64,000 nucleotides of DNA. It comes from Oscillospiraceae bacterium (GTDB taxonomy: Bacteria > Bacillota > Clostridia > Oscillospirales > Ruminococcaceae). Below are positions 35,181 to 44,168 of the stretch, piece after piece (the stretch's first letter is position 1; the number at the start of each line of letters is the position of its first letter). The notes under the pieces were generated by a model. That model had not been told where the DNA came from. It made no database searches and saw nothing but the letters and a program-made list of their open reading frames with translations. The stretch covers positions 36,874 through 100,873 of the forward strand of contig JAITEB010000045.1 of NCBI GenBank assembly GCA_031282245.1, read 5' to 3'. The translations under genes and the position numbers were made by a program.

Positions 35181-36092
35181 ATGAAAAAAATTATAGTATT
35201 TGCGCTGCTTTTAGTATTAAGCCTTGCGGCTTGCGTCCCCCCAAAAAGCGGCTCCGGCGCCGCCGCGTCTGCCCCTCCGGTTGACGTGGGACAGGCGGAA
35301 ACCCTTATGGACATCAAAGAGTTCCCGCTTATAGACGGTTCGACGGCAACTTTGCCGCTTACCCGCGCGCTGGTCAGGTATTTCACCGGGATCTCGGCGG
35401 ACGAGGCGGAAATACTTATTGCGCACAGCACTACTGACGACTCTTACTGGAATTTGTCCGGCGGCAACGCAGATTTGATTATCGCCTATGAAGCGTCGGC
35501 CAGCACAAAAGAAGGCGTTCCAAAAGCTATTTTTGATACGGGGAAAACCGTCGGCAGAGACGCGCTTGTTTTCCTGTGCAATAAAGAAAACAGCGTCGAG
35601 GGCCTGACGACTGAGCAAATCCAGAAAATCTATACCGGCGAATACACGGACTGGAAGGCAGTCGGGGGAAAAGCCGGGAAAATCGTCGCCTATCAGAGAC
35701 AAGAGGACAGCGGAAGCCAGACTATGATGTTAAAGCTGGTTATGAACGGCTTGCAAATGGCGGACGCGCCGACGGAACTGCGCCCGGGAATGATGAGCGC
35801 ACTGATGGAAGCGGTCGCGGACTACAAAAACGAAGGCGGCGCAATTGGCTATTCAGTTTATTATTATGTGAAAAATATGTATATTGTCCCGGTGAAAATC
35901 CTCAGCGTCGACGGAATTGCCCCGACCAACGAAAGCATTAAATCCGGGCAATACCCTTTTATCAATGAGTTTAAGGCTTATTACAACCCGGACACCTTCG
36001 GGAAAAACCCGAATACAAAAATAATTTATGATTTTCTCACAAGCGACAAAGGCCGGGAATTAATTGAAAAAGTCGGCTATGTCGGCGCTTAA
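35181..36092 (+). CDS. PstS-like phosphate-type substrate-binding lipoprotein
   Basis: A roughly 303-residue lipoprotein (lipobox LAAC) with a PstS-family fold: IDGSTATLPLTRAL near the N-terminus is the anion-binding loop, QRQEDSGSQTMM is a second ligand segment, and GAIGYSVYYYV is typical of the C-terminal lobe. A TTG at 35175 is the alternative start. There are no pstC, pstA or pstB genes nearby, so it may be a stand-alone receptor rather than part of a transporter. Confidence 0.85.
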   Translation: MKKIIVFALLLVLSLAACVPPKSGSGAAASAPPVDVGQAETLMDIKEFPLIDGSTATLPLTRALVRYFTGISADEAEILIAHSTTDDSYWNLSGGNADLIIAYEASASTKEGVPKAIFDTGKTVGRDALVFLCNKENSVEGLTTEQIQKIYTGEYTDWKAVGGKAGKIVAYQRQEDSGSQTMMLKLVMNGLQMADAPTELRPGMMSALMEAVADYKNEGGAIGYSVYYYVKNMYIVPVKILSVDGIAPTNESIKSGQYPFINEFKAYYNPDTFGKNPNTKIIYDFLTSDKGRELIEKVGYVGA

Positions 36093-36176
36093 CCCTGTAT
36101 TTCATATCAAGGGCCGGGCAAAAAGCCCGCCCCTGCGCGTGTATATAAATCAAACATGAGAGGACTTGAGAAAACA

Positions 36177-36587
36177 ATGGCGAAAGATAAGAGCAGTGTC
36201 TGGTATGACCGAAAACGCACCTTTTTGGGTCTGCCGTGGTCTTTCACACGGTATTCCCTTAACAACGACACTCTCTCCATTACAACAGGCATACTCAGCA
36301 CAAAAGAGGAAGAAATCCGGCTTTACCGGATTATCGACCTCACGCTGACGCGCTCCCTCGGCGAAAGGATCCTCGGCCTTGGCAGCATTCACGTCTGTTC
36401 GTCGGACAACACTTGCCCGGAAGCGGACATACTGCATATTAAAGACTCCAAAGCTGTCCGCGACCTGCTTTCTGATATGGTGGAAAAGGCAAGGCGCGAA
36501 AAGGGCGAGTATTTTATTACCACAGGAGAAGCCGCCCACCCCGGCCGTCACCCAGGAGTCGTGCCGGTGGGTCCGCGCAAAAACTGA
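36177..36587 (+). CDS. bacterial PH-domain protein (YdbT-like)
   Basis: A 136-residue protein with a bacterial PH domain (bPH2 type): YSLNNDTLSITTGILSTKEEEIRLYRIIDLTLTRSLGERILGLGSI is the family core. There is no transmembrane helix, so it is cytosolic or peripheral. An ATG at 36156 is in frame seven codons earlier; the ATG at 36177 has GAGAGG and GGACTTGAG upstream. Function unknown. Confidence 0.8.
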   Translation: MAKDKSSVWYDRKRTFLGLPWSFTRYSLNNDTLSITTGILSTKEEEIRLYRIIDLTLTRSLGERILGLGSIHVCSSDNTCPEADILHIKDSKAVRDLLSDMVEKARREKGEYFITTGEAAHPGRHPGVVPVGPRKN

Positions 36588-36613
36588 GACGGTCGTCGCA
36601 GCGCATTATAAAA

Positions 36614-36650
36614 GACCTCGGAGGCTGATTTTCGCTTCCGGGGCTTTTTA
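36614..36650 (+). terminator. terminator after the PH-domain gene
   Basis: A 10-base-pair stem, 36616-36625 with 36634-36643 (two G-U pairs), followed by CTTTTT. Confidence 0.82.
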
Positions 36651-36768
36651 CGCGAATCTTGCGCCCGCCCCCGCGCGGCGCGCATAAATCCCGCTAAACA
36701 GCTTGAAATAGCCTTTGATTAATGCTAGAATTAAAAACAGTTCAAAAAATCAGATAGGAGTTTTATTT

Positions 36769-38205
36769 ATGGCTGAAGAAAAGAAATTCGTCGCGGAAGT
36801 CACCTCTATGGAGGAAGATTTTGCAAAGTGGTACACTGATATAGTCAAAAAAGCCGAACTTGCGGATTACTCCGGCGTAAAGGGCTGCATGGTCGTCCGG
36901 CCCTATGGCTATGCGATATGGGAGAACGTCCAAAAAAGTCTTGACAGGCGCTTTAAAAAAACCGGGCACGAAAACGTCTATATGCCCATGTTCATCCCCG
37001 AAAGCCTTCTTCAAAAAGAAAAAGAGCATGTTGAGGGTTTTGCCCCAGAAGTGGCGTGGGTCACCCAGGGCGGCAGCGAAAAGCTGAGCGAGCGTCTTTG
37101 CGTGCGACCGACTTCAGAGACTCTTTTCTGCGAGCATTATTCAAATATAATCCACTCGTACCGGGACTTGCCGAAGCTTTATAACCAGTGGTGCTCTGTC
37201 GTGCGCTGGGAAAAAACGACAAGACCGTTTCTGCGGACGACTGAATTCCTCTGGCAGGAAGGCCACACCGCTCACGCCACCGCCGAGGAATCCATGGAAG
37301 AAACTATCAAAATGCTGAATATTTATGCGGATTTTTGCGAAGAAGAACTGGCTATCCCCGTTATAAAAGGCCGGAAAACAGATAAAGAAAAATTCGCCGG
37401 GGCAAAAGCGACCTACACAATAGAGGCGCTCATGCATGACGGCAAAGCCCTGCAAAGCGGCACTTCGCACAATTTTGGAGACGGCTTTGCGCAGGCTTTT
37501 GGCATCAGGTATACCGACAAAGACAACAAGCCGCAGTATGTCCATCAGACCTCGTGGGGGCTTTCAACGCGCGTTATCGGCGCCCTGATTATGGTTCACG
37601 GCGACAACGACGGCCTTGTGCTTCCGCCCAGAATCGCGCCTGTTCAAATAATAATTGTTCCTGTCAATCAAAACAAAGAAGGCGTTCTCGAAAAGGCGAA
37701 CGAACTGCGCGAACGGCTCTCCAAAATAGCCCGCGTCAAGCTTGACGACAGCGACAAAAAACCGGGCTGGAAATTCAGCGAATACGAGATGAAGGGCGTC
37801 CCCGCGCGGCTGGAAATTGGCCCGAAAGACATAGAGAAAAATCAGGTTGTGCTTGTCCGGCGCGACAGCAGGGAGAAAATCTTTGTCTCTATTGACGGGC
37901 TTGAAAAAAGCGCGCTTGATTTCATGGAGAAAATTCAGGCCGACATGCTTGTCCGCGCAAGGAATCTGCTGGAAAGCAAGACTTATTCCGCCGCCACTTT
38001 TGAGGAATTCGCCGATATTATAGAAAATAAACCCGGATTCGTCAAGGCCATGTGGTGCGGCGACAGGGCTTGCGAGGATGCCATCAAAGAAAAAACCGGA
38101 GCGACCGCGCGTTGTATGCCTTTTGTGCGGGAAAATATTGCCGAGACCTGTATTTGCTGCGGAAAACCCGCCAGCAATATGGTGGTTTGGGGCAAGGCTT
38201 ATTGA
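36769..38205 (+). CDS. proS: prolyl-tRNA synthetase, archaeal/eukaryotic-type
   Basis: A 478-residue class II synthetase that charges tRNA-Pro. The class II motifs are visible: motif 2 in [25 protein letters not shown], motif 3 in [26 protein letters not shown]. There is no inserted editing (INS) domain; the C-terminal cysteine-rich extension ends [16 protein letters not shown], as in the archaeal-type ProS that many Clostridia have. The ATG at 36769 has a GGAG site; the frame extends to 36715 without support. No T-box leader was seen. Confidence 0.95.
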   Translation: MAEEKKFVAEVTSMEEDFAKWYTDIVKKAELADYSGVKGCMVVRPYGYAIWENVQKSLDRRFKKTGHENVYMPMFIPESLLQKEKEHVEGFAPEVAWVTQGGSEKLSERLCVRPTSETLFCEHYSNIIHSYRDLPKLYNQWCSVVRWEKTTRPFLRTTEFLWQEGHTAHATAEESMEETIKMLNIYADFCEEELAIPVIKGRKTDKEKFAGAKATYTIEALMHDGKALQSGTSHNFGDGFAQAFGIRYTDKDNKPQYVHQTSWGLSTRVIGALIMVHGDNDGLVLPPRIAPVQIIIVPVNQNKEGVLEKANELRERLSKIARVKLDDSDKKPGWKFSEYEMKGVPARLEIGPKDIEKNQVVLVRRDSREKIFVSIDGLEKSALDFMEKIQADMLVRARNLLESKTYSAATFEEFADIIENKPGFVKAMWCGDRACEDAIKEKTGATARCMPFVRENIAETCICCGKPASNMVVWGKAY

Positions 38206-38211
38206 GCAATC

Positions 38212-38805
38212 ATGAATAAAGCAAAGCTTGGCAAGCGAATATTAATCCTCGGTTCGCCAGGGAGCGGAAAATCAACCTTTGCTGTAAGACTTGCTGAAAA
38301 GACCGGTTTGCCGCTCGTTCATCTCGACAAAGAATACTGGAACCCCGGCTGGGCTAAAATGCCGCGGGAACAGTGGCGGGAAAAAGTTCCGGAGCTGGTT
38401 TCCGGCGAAAAATGGATTGTTGAGGGCAACTATGCGGGAACGCTTGATTTAAGGCTTCCTCGGGCGGACACAGTTGTGTTTTTTGACTACAGCCGCCGGC
38501 TGTGCCTTTGGAGGGTGATAAAGCGCGTAGCGGCGACGCTGGGGCGGGTTCGCCCGGATATGGCGGATGGCTGCCCGGAGAGGATTGACTTTGAGTTTTT
38601 GAAATACACCTGGGATTTTCCTCACACGCAGCGCCCTGTGGTTTTGGCATATTTAGAAGAATATAAAAATTTGAATATTATAATATTGCGGAGCGCAAGG
38701 GACTTTAAAGAAATTTTTGGAGATCTAACTAAAACAGGGGGAAACAAAAACGAGGGTGAAAAACAGCGGCAAAACCGCCGCGGAAATAAAAGAAATCGCG
38801 GATAA
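38212..38805 (+). CDS. P-loop nucleoside/topology-modulation-type kinase
   Basis: A 197-residue P-loop protein. The Walker A motif is GSPGSGKST at the N-terminus, followed by PLVHLDKEYWNPGWAK, which marks the adenylate-kinase-related group often named DNA topology modulation protein (FlaR-like). It has no established substrate. Its 3' end overlaps the aminotransferase gene by 50 bases, so its last 16-17 residues, a basic tail, are encoded by shared DNA. It may be slightly longer than the functional domain needs. Confidence 0.8.
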   Translation: MNKAKLGKRILILGSPGSGKSTFAVRLAEKTGLPLVHLDKEYWNPGWAKMPREQWREKVPELVSGEKWIVEGNYAGTLDLRLPRADTVVFFDYSRRLCLWRVIKRVAATLGRVRPDMADGCPERIDFEFLKYTWDFPHTQRPVVLAYLEEYKNLNIIILRSARDFKEIFGDLTKTGGNKNEGEKQRQNRRGNKRNRG

Positions 38806-39955
38806 ATACATCATGTTTTCAAAGCAGTTTGATTTTATCTGCGACCACGCCGAGGGCGTGTATATGTATGACGAGAACGGCAGGGCCTATCTGGACTTTT
38901 TCGGGGGCATAGCCGTGAACAGCGCGGGCAACGCTAATCCGAAAGTTGTCGAAGCTATACGTGAGCAGGCCGGGGACGCGGTTCACATCTCCAACTATCC
39001 ATATATTACCGCTCAGGCTTTGCTTGCGGAGAAAATCTGCGCGACAATCGGCTTTGACAAGATCTTTTTTCAAAATTCCGGAGCCGAAGCCAACGAAGCC
39101 ATGATAAAGCTTGCCCGAAAATATGGCGCGGATAATTATGGGGCTGAAAAATATTATATTATAACGGCTCTTAACAGTTTCCATGGCAGGACTTACGGCG
39201 CGCTTTCGGCCACAGGCCAGCCGGGCGGCGCTTTGCACAGGGGTTTTGCGCCGCTTTTGCCGGGCTTTTCTTACGCCGAATTTAACAATCTTGATTCTTT
39301 TCGGGAGCAGGTTACAGAAAACACAATCGCAATAATGATTGAGCCTGTTCAGGGCGAAAGCGGGGTTTATCCCGCCACGGACGAATTTATAAGGGGTCTG
39401 CGGGAGCTTTGCGATGAAAAAGGCCTGCTTCTGCTTTTTGACGAGGTTCAGACGGGCTGGTGCCGCACAGGAGATATTATGGGCTTTATGTCCTACGGCG
39501 TGCGGCCGGACATAGTTTCCATGGCGAAGGCGATGGGCGGCGGGATGCCCATCGCGGCGGTTTGCGCTGACAGCGGGATTGCGGCGGCTTTTACCGCCGG
39601 ATCCCATGGCACGACTTTCGGCGGGAACCCCGTGTGCTGCGCGGCGGCTTTGGCGCAGATTGACGAACTGCTCAGCCGTAACCTGGCTCAAAACGCGCGC
39701 GAAGCCGGAGATTATTTTGCGGCGAAGCTGAAAACTTTGCCGCATGTGCGGGAAGTGCGGCACAGGGGGCTTATGGTCGGGGTAGAGTTTGACGCGCCGC
39801 TTGCTCATGCGGTAAAGCTGGGCTGTTTTGCGGGCGGGCTTCTGATCACGGAAATTAACGCAAGCTCCGTCCGAATGGTGCCGCCGCTCATCGTCTCCAG
39901 CGAGGACTGCGACAAGGCATTCGGGATTATTAAAAATACGCTGAAAAATAAATAA
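38756..39955 (+). CDS. argD: acetylornithine-type class III aminotransferase
   Basis: A 399-residue PLP-dependent class III transaminase. The PLP lysine is in SMAKAMGGGMPIAA; QNSGAEANEAMIKLARK and HGRTYGALSATGQP bind cofactor and substrate. It looks like ArgD (N-acetylornithine aminotransferase), but no other arginine gene is nearby, so a related omega-aminotransferase role is possible. The GTG start lies inside the previous gene; the residues before 38813 (EIADKYIMFSKQFDF) match the family, so the long overlap is real. Confidence 0.85.
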   Translation: MKNSGKTAAEIKEIADKYIMFSKQFDFICDHAEGVYMYDENGRAYLDFFGGIAVNSAGNANPKVVEAIREQAGDAVHISNYPYITAQALLAEKICATIGFDKIFFQNSGAEANEAMIKLARKYGADNYGAEKYYIITALNSFHGRTYGALSATGQPGGALHRGFAPLLPGFSYAEFNNLDSFREQVTENTIAIMIEPVQGESGVYPATDEFIRGLRELCDEKGLLLLFDEVQTGWCRTGDIMGFMSYGVRPDIVSMAKAMGGGMPIAAVCADSGIAAAFTAGSHGTTFGGNPVCCAAALAQIDELLSRNLAQNAREAGDYFAAKLKTLPHVREVRHRGLMVGVEFDAPLAHAVKLGCFAGGLLITEINASSVRMVPPLIVSSEDCDKAFGIIKNTLKNK

Positions 39956-39975
39956 ACACCAAAAGGGGAATATTT

Positions 39976-40608
39976 ATGCGAGACAGCACGGAATTTGATC
40001 TGTGGGCGGACAGCTATGAAAACGAAGTTGAAACGTCCGACAGCAATGGCGAATATCCTTTTGCCGGATATAAAAAGCTGATGAGCGCAATCTATGACGA
40101 AGTCATGAAAAAATGCCCCGCGAGGGCGCTTGACATAGGGATAGGCACGGGGGCGCTTGCCGCGAAACTTTATAAGGCCGGGAATGACGTAACGGGCATA
40201 GACTTTTCCGCGGAGATGCTGAAAGTTTCCGGCGAGAGAATGCCGGGCGCAAGGCTTATCCGGCATGACTTCTCCGAAGGTTTGCCGGCCTGTCTCAACG
40301 GGGAGATTTTCGATTTTATTATCAGCACTTACGCGCTCCATCATATCACGGACAAACAGAAAGTCCGGCTTATAAAACTGCTTTTAGGGCATTTGGCAAA
40401 GGACGGCAAAATTTTAATTGGCGACATCAGTTTTCCTGACAGGGAAAGCCTGGAAATCTGCAAAAATTCCTGTGGCTCGGACTGGGACGGCGAAGAACAC
40501 TATTCCGTGTTTTCGGACTTGTGCGAATTTCTCGGCGATGAGTGCAATCTTATATATTACAGCTTTTCGCACTGCGCGGGAATTACTGAAATATCCAGGA
40601 AAATATAA
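39976..40608 (+). CDS. class I SAM-dependent methyltransferase
   Basis: A 210-residue methyltransferase with motif I ALDIGIGTGALAAKL, an acidic residue after strand 2 (GIDFSAEM) and the motif IV region DFIISTYALHHITD. Substrate unknown; small-molecule or tRNA methylation are both possible. AGGGGAA lies seven bases before the ATG. It lies between the aminotransferase and the SIMPL-domain gene and is probably cotranscribed. Confidence 0.85.
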   Translation: MRDSTEFDLWADSYENEVETSDSNGEYPFAGYKKLMSAIYDEVMKKCPARALDIGIGTGALAAKLYKAGNDVTGIDFSAEMLKVSGERMPGARLIRHDFSEGLPACLNGEIFDFIISTYALHHITDKQKVRLIKLLLGHLAKDGKILIGDISFPDRESLEICKNSCGSDWDGEEHYSVFSDLCEFLGDECNLIYYSFSHCAGITEISRKI

Positions 40609-40633
40609 TTATACCAGAGAAAGTGAGAAAAAT

Positions 40634-41293
40634 ATGAGCGGGCGTTTTATTACTGTCACGGGCACGGGCAAAGCTATTTCCACGCCGGATTTGATTATCA
40701 TCAGCCTGAATCTGGTCTCCGTTGGCCCTGAATATGAAAGCGCAATGGAGAAGGCCGCAAACGAAATAAAAACTCTGCGAAATGCAATTGTTTCTGCGGG
40801 ACACGACGGCAAGGCGCTGAAGACCGCCAATTTTGACATCAATACAGAGTATGAAAGCTATCAGGACGAAAGAAATAACTGGAAGCAGAAATTCGCCGGC
40901 TACAGGTGCAAACACAGCCTGTCGCTGGAGTTTGATTTCAGCATGGAAACGCTGGGACGGACGCTTGCGGCGATTGCTTCCTGCGGGGCAAGCCCGGAAT
41001 TTCATATCTCTTTTTCAGTAAAAGACAAAGGCGCCGTGTCTGCCAGGCTGGCGGAGAACGCAGTGGCCGACGCGGCGCAAAAAGCCGCTTTGCTGGCGAA
41101 GGCGGCGGGGGTTTCGCTTGGAAATATCCAAAGCATTAACTATAATAGCCGGGGAGAGCTGCGGCCGCTTTCTGAAACGAAGTTTGAATATGCGCAGCCA
41201 AAGCTTATGAAAAGCGCATCTATAGACATAAATATTAAACCGGAAGACATAGAGAACAGCGACACTGTAACTGTCGTCTGGGAAATTGAATAA
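40634..41293 (+). CDS. SIMPL-domain (DUF541) protein
   Basis: A 219-residue SIMPL/DUF541 protein: it begins with the family's TVTGTGKAISTPDLIII and has AVADAAQKAALLAKAAGVSLG in the C-terminal half. Unlike many members it has no signal peptide, so it may be cytosolic. Function unknown. The frame is open far upstream inside the methyltransferase gene, but the ATG at 40634 has GTGAG about six bases before it and gives a clean domain start. Confidence 0.85.
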   Translation: MSGRFITVTGTGKAISTPDLIIISLNLVSVGPEYESAMEKAANEIKTLRNAIVSAGHDGKALKTANFDINTEYESYQDERNNWKQKFAGYRCKHSLSLEFDFSMETLGRTLAAIASCGASPEFHISFSVKDKGAVSARLAENAVADAAQKAALLAKAAGVSLGNIQSINYNSRGELRPLSETKFEYAQPKLMKSASIDINIKPEDIENSDTVTVVWEIE

Positions 41294-41297
41294 TTAT

Positions 41298-41335
41298 AAA
41301 ACGCGGGCGGAAAATTATCCGCCCGCGTTTTCTTT
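41298..41335. terminator. bidirectional terminator between the SIMPL and Nif3-like genes
   Basis: AAAACGCGGGCGGA (41298-41311) pairs with TCCGCCCGCGTTTT (41318-41331); C and a further T run follow on the plus strand. On the minus strand the stem is followed by ATAATTATTC, so it is weaker there. Confidence 0.88.
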
Positions 41336-42115
41336 TTACAGATATTTAACCGGATTGACGCAGGCTTCCGCGCGCGCAAAGGCAAGATCCCCAAAGCTTT
41401 TCGAGAGCTTTTCTATAATAACGTCGATAAAACCGGCTTCGGTTGAAAAATGTCCCGCATCAACAAGCGTGAAACCGTCGTTCTGCGCCTTCACAAAAAT
41501 GTCGTGCTTCACGTCTCCGGTGACAAAAGCGTCAACATCGCTGTCATGGGCAATCTCGTAAAGCGAGCCGCCGGAACCGCCGCATATCGCAACGTTTTTG
41601 ATGCTCCGCGAGCCTAACGTAAAGCGAACTCCCCCAACAAACAGGCTCTTTTTGACATAATTGACGAACTCAATGGGACTCATAAAGCGCTCAAGCTTGC
41701 CTATGCGCCCCAGGGAAAGCTGAGTGACAGGGCTTGTGGGTCCAAGGGGTTTCGGTTCCGTCAGATCAAGCATCTCAAACAGAATGTCGTTTGTGCCGCC
41801 CTCGGCGAGGTCAAAGTTTGTGTGCGCACAGACGGCGTTTATACCGTTTTTAACCATTTCGTAGACGGCGGGGCTGTTCTGTTTTGTGACGGCTTTCAGC
41901 GGGTCAAAAATAACGGGATGGTGGCTTATTATCAGATTCGCCCCTTTGCGCTTCGCCTCTTCCACGACGTCAAGGCTTATGTCCAGCGTAACGACCGCTT
42001 TTGTGACTTTTGCTTCCGCGTCGCCGACGAGCACGCCGCAGTTGTCGTAGCTGGCGGCGTGGCGGAAAGGCGCGATCTGGTCAAGCTTTAAATAGATTTC
42101 CTCAACAGTTCTCAT
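41336..42115 (-). CDS. Nif3-like dinuclear metal-centre protein
   Basis: A 259-residue Nif3/YqfO-family protein. Metal ligands are visible in LIISHHPVIFDP, CAHTNFDLAEGG and DAGHFSTE, and the middle has GGSGGSLYEIA. In Firmicutes it often sits next to trmK (yqfN-yqfO in Bacillus), as here. It was once linked to GTP cyclohydrolase I, but its function is not established. The frame extends upstream into trmK; the ATG at 42115 has GAAGGAG about 12 bases before it. Confidence 0.92.
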   Translation of the reverse strand: MRTVEEIYLKLDQIAPFRHAASYDNCGVLVGDAEAKVTKAVVTLDISLDVVEEAKRKGANLIISHHPVIFDPLKAVTKQNSPAVYEMVKNGINAVCAHTNFDLAEGGTNDILFEMLDLTEPKPLGPTSPVTQLSLGRIGKLERFMSPIEFVNYVKKSLFVGGVRFTLGSRSIKNVAICGGSGGSLYEIAHDSDVDAFVTGDVKHDIFVKAQNDGFTLVDAGHFSTEAGFIDVIIEKLSKSFGDLAFARAEACVNPVKYL

Positions 42116-42119
42116 AGCT

Positions 42120-42815
42120 TTATCCTGCTCCTTCTGTGATTTTTTCAAGAGATTGAATAATAGCGCCGATTCTGTCAGTTTCCCCGCTGTCGGCGGACAA
42201 GGCAAGACCTCTTTGCTTTTTCCGCAGTTTCTGTATAGTTTTATTTATATAGGCTGTCTGAAGTTCGCCCGGCGTCTTTGAAACCATCCCGGTCAGAGCA
42301 AAAATATCGTCCGGTTCAAACTTTTGCCCTATGTATTTTGCTGCAATGACAGTATATATTCTGCCTTTGTCCATAACAGCCTTTTCGGACGATATTTTAA
42401 AGCCGTTTCGGCAGAGGTACTGCCGCAGCTGCGGGGCTTTTGTCATGGGCTGCAAAAACCAGTCGAATTTATAGCGCCTTGCCCATCGGCAGTTCTCTAT
42501 TATTTCGCTTATGGTAATCCCGCCCATACCGGCAATCACAATGCAGTCAACCTGGTTCGGCTCCAGTTTTTCAAGGCCATTGGACAAAAGCGGAGCGACT
42601 TGCCGCGCCGCCCCGTATTTCAGGATTGTTCTGGCCGCCGAATTCAGCGGCTTTTGAGCGATATCGCAGGCGAAAGCGCGCTCGGCTTTGCCGCTTTTGG
42701 CCAGATATACCGGCAGAAAACCGTGATCCGTGCCAATATCGGCGACAAGCGCCCCTTCTGGTATCATTTCGGCAATAGCCATTAATCTGGCGTCCAGTTT
42801 CGGCAGCTCTCTCAG
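42120..42815 (-). CDS. trmK: tRNA adenine-22 N1-methyltransferase TrmK, probable CTG start
   Basis: A SAM-dependent enzyme that methylates A22 in tRNA. Motif I is VADIGTDHGFLPVYL, and CIVIAGMGGITISEIIE is the family's motif IV. The first conventional start is an ATG at 42782, but it has no ribosome-binding site. Eleven further codons upstream, in frame, spell the family's usual N-terminus (L-RELPKLDARLMAIAEMI, compare LSxRLxxIAxxI), and AAGGGGGGA ends six bases before a CTG at 42815. I therefore take CTG as the start; 231 residues. It is followed by the Nif3-like gene. Confidence 0.85.
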   Translation of the reverse strand: MRELPKLDARLMAIAEMIPEGALVADIGTDHGFLPVYLAKSGKAERAFACDIAQKPLNSAARTILKYGAARQVAPLLSNGLEKLEPNQVDCIVIAGMGGITISEIIENCRWARRYKFDWFLQPMTKAPQLRQYLCRNGFKISSEKAVMDKGRIYTVIAAKYIGQKFEPDDIFALTGMVSKTPGELQTAYINKTIQKLRKKQRGLALSADSGETDRIGAIIQSLEKITEGAG

Positions 42816-42830
42816 AAAGATCCCCCCTTG

Positions 42831-43847
42831 TTAAATCCGGCATTCCTCAACGGACATAGAGGCCGCGCCGTTTAAATCCAGCCCGGCGATGCGTCCCGCC
42901 AAAAATTCGTAATAGGCCTGCGCGCCTATCATAGCGGCATTGTCGCCGCAAAGCTCCGGCGGCGGGATGTAAAGCCGCAAATTCTTTTCAGAACATTCGC
43001 GCGAAAACCTTTCCCGCAGGGCGGAGTTTGCGCTGACTCCGCCGCAGACCGCGATTTTTTTATGTCCAAGACGCAAAGCGCAATTTAACGTGTGGCCGAC
43101 GAGCATATCGACCACAACGGCCTGAAACGACGCGGCCAAATCGTTCTCCCGAACGGCTTCGCCCTTTTGGGCGGTGTTGTGGATCAGATTTATCACCGCT
43201 GTTTTCAGTCCGGAAAAGCTGAAATCATCCGGCGAACCGTCCACTTTCGGAGATGGCAGTCTGTATGCGCCGGGATTACCCGAGCGGGCGGCCTTGTCGA
43301 TATAAACCCCGCCGGGATAGGGCAGGCCCATTGCCCGCCCCGCTTTGTCAAAAGCTTCGCCGGCGGCGTCGTCTCGGGTGCGGCCAATCACCGCAAATTC
43401 AGTATAACCGCGCGCTTCTATAATATGGCTGTGCCCGCCGCTGACCGCAAGGCAGAGAAAAGGCGGCTCAAGCTCCGGAAAAGCCAGATAGTTCGCCGCA
43501 ATGTGTCCCCTTATGTGGTGCACAGGGATAAGCGGTTTTTCCAAAGCATATGCAAGACCCTTCGCAAAATTCACGCCGACCAAAAGCGCCCCGATAAGCC
43601 CGGGAGCGTAGGTCGCGGCCACCGCGTCTATTTCTTCAAGGGAAAGCCCCGCTTTTTCAAGAGCCTTTTCGCACAGCGGCACGATGGATTCCAAATGCCT
43701 GCGCGAAGCGATTTCCGGCACAACCCCGCCGTACAGCCTGTGTTCGGCGATCTGCGAAGCGCTGAGCGCTGACAGGATTCTGCGCCCGTCCTCAACGACA
43801 GCGCAGGCGGTGTCGTCGCATGACGATTCTATAGCGAGTATGCGCAC
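42831..43847 (-). CDS. tsaD: tRNA threonylcarbamoyltransferase TsaD
   Basis: A 338-residue TsaD, which transfers threonylcarbamoyl to A37 of ANN-reading tRNAs. The metal motif HHIRGHIAANYL and the nucleotide-binding segments (AVSGGHSHII, CGGVSANSALRERF) are intact. The start is a GTG with GAGAGGGGG about 11 bases before it. Its product, t6A, is the substrate of MtaB encoded at 10.2 kb. The stop is 15 bases before the trmK CTG. Confidence 0.96.
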   Translation of the reverse strand: MRILAIESSCDDTACAVVEDGRRILSALSASQIAEHRLYGGVVPEIASRRHLESIVPLCEKALEKAGLSLEEIDAVAATYAPGLIGALLVGVNFAKGLAYALEKPLIPVHHIRGHIAANYLAFPELEPPFLCLAVSGGHSHIIEARGYTEFAVIGRTRDDAAGEAFDKAGRAMGLPYPGGVYIDKAARSGNPGAYRLPSPKVDGSPDDFSFSGLKTAVINLIHNTAQKGEAVRENDLAASFQAVVVDMLVGHTLNCALRLGHKKIAVCGGVSANSALRERFSRECSEKNLRLYIPPPELCGDNAAMIGAQAYYEFLAGRIAGLDLNGAASMSVEECRI

Positions 43848-43853
43848 TTTGCT

Positions 43854-44168
43854 TTAAGCCCCCTCTCTTCCCTGTGCCGCTTTGCAGATAGATTTTATAA
43901 TCAGCATTTTTAATAAAACGTCGTAATAACTGACGCAGTTTGAGAGCCTTAAAACCGCTCCGGAGATATTTTCCTCCCCGGATTTATAAGCCGCCAGCCT
44001 TTGCAGCAAACTTTCCAGAAGTCCGGCGGCCCTCGACAGCCCAAGCTCTGCGGCGTTCTTCCGGCACGCGGAAATCTCGCCCTCCGCCCGCGCGGTCATC
44101 AGCCCGGCTTCAAACAAGTGCGAAAGCGCATAGCGCGTCTGCTCCACATGCGAAAAAACTTCCGTCAT
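43854..44168 (-). CDS. small helical protein of unknown function
   Basis: A 104-residue, all-helical, Ala/Leu-rich protein that I do not recognise. It overlaps the 3' end of the SWIM-domain gene by four bases (ATGA type) and ends seven bases before tsaD, so it belongs to the same minus-strand transcript. The near-constant coupling suggests a partner of the SWIM protein. AAGGAG lies about 12 bases before the ATG. Confidence 0.65.
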   Translation of the reverse strand: MTEVFSHVEQTRYALSHLFEAGLMTARAEGEISACRKNAAELGLSRAAGLLESLLQRLAAYKSGEENISGAVLRLSNCVSYYDVLLKMLIIKSICKAAQGREGA

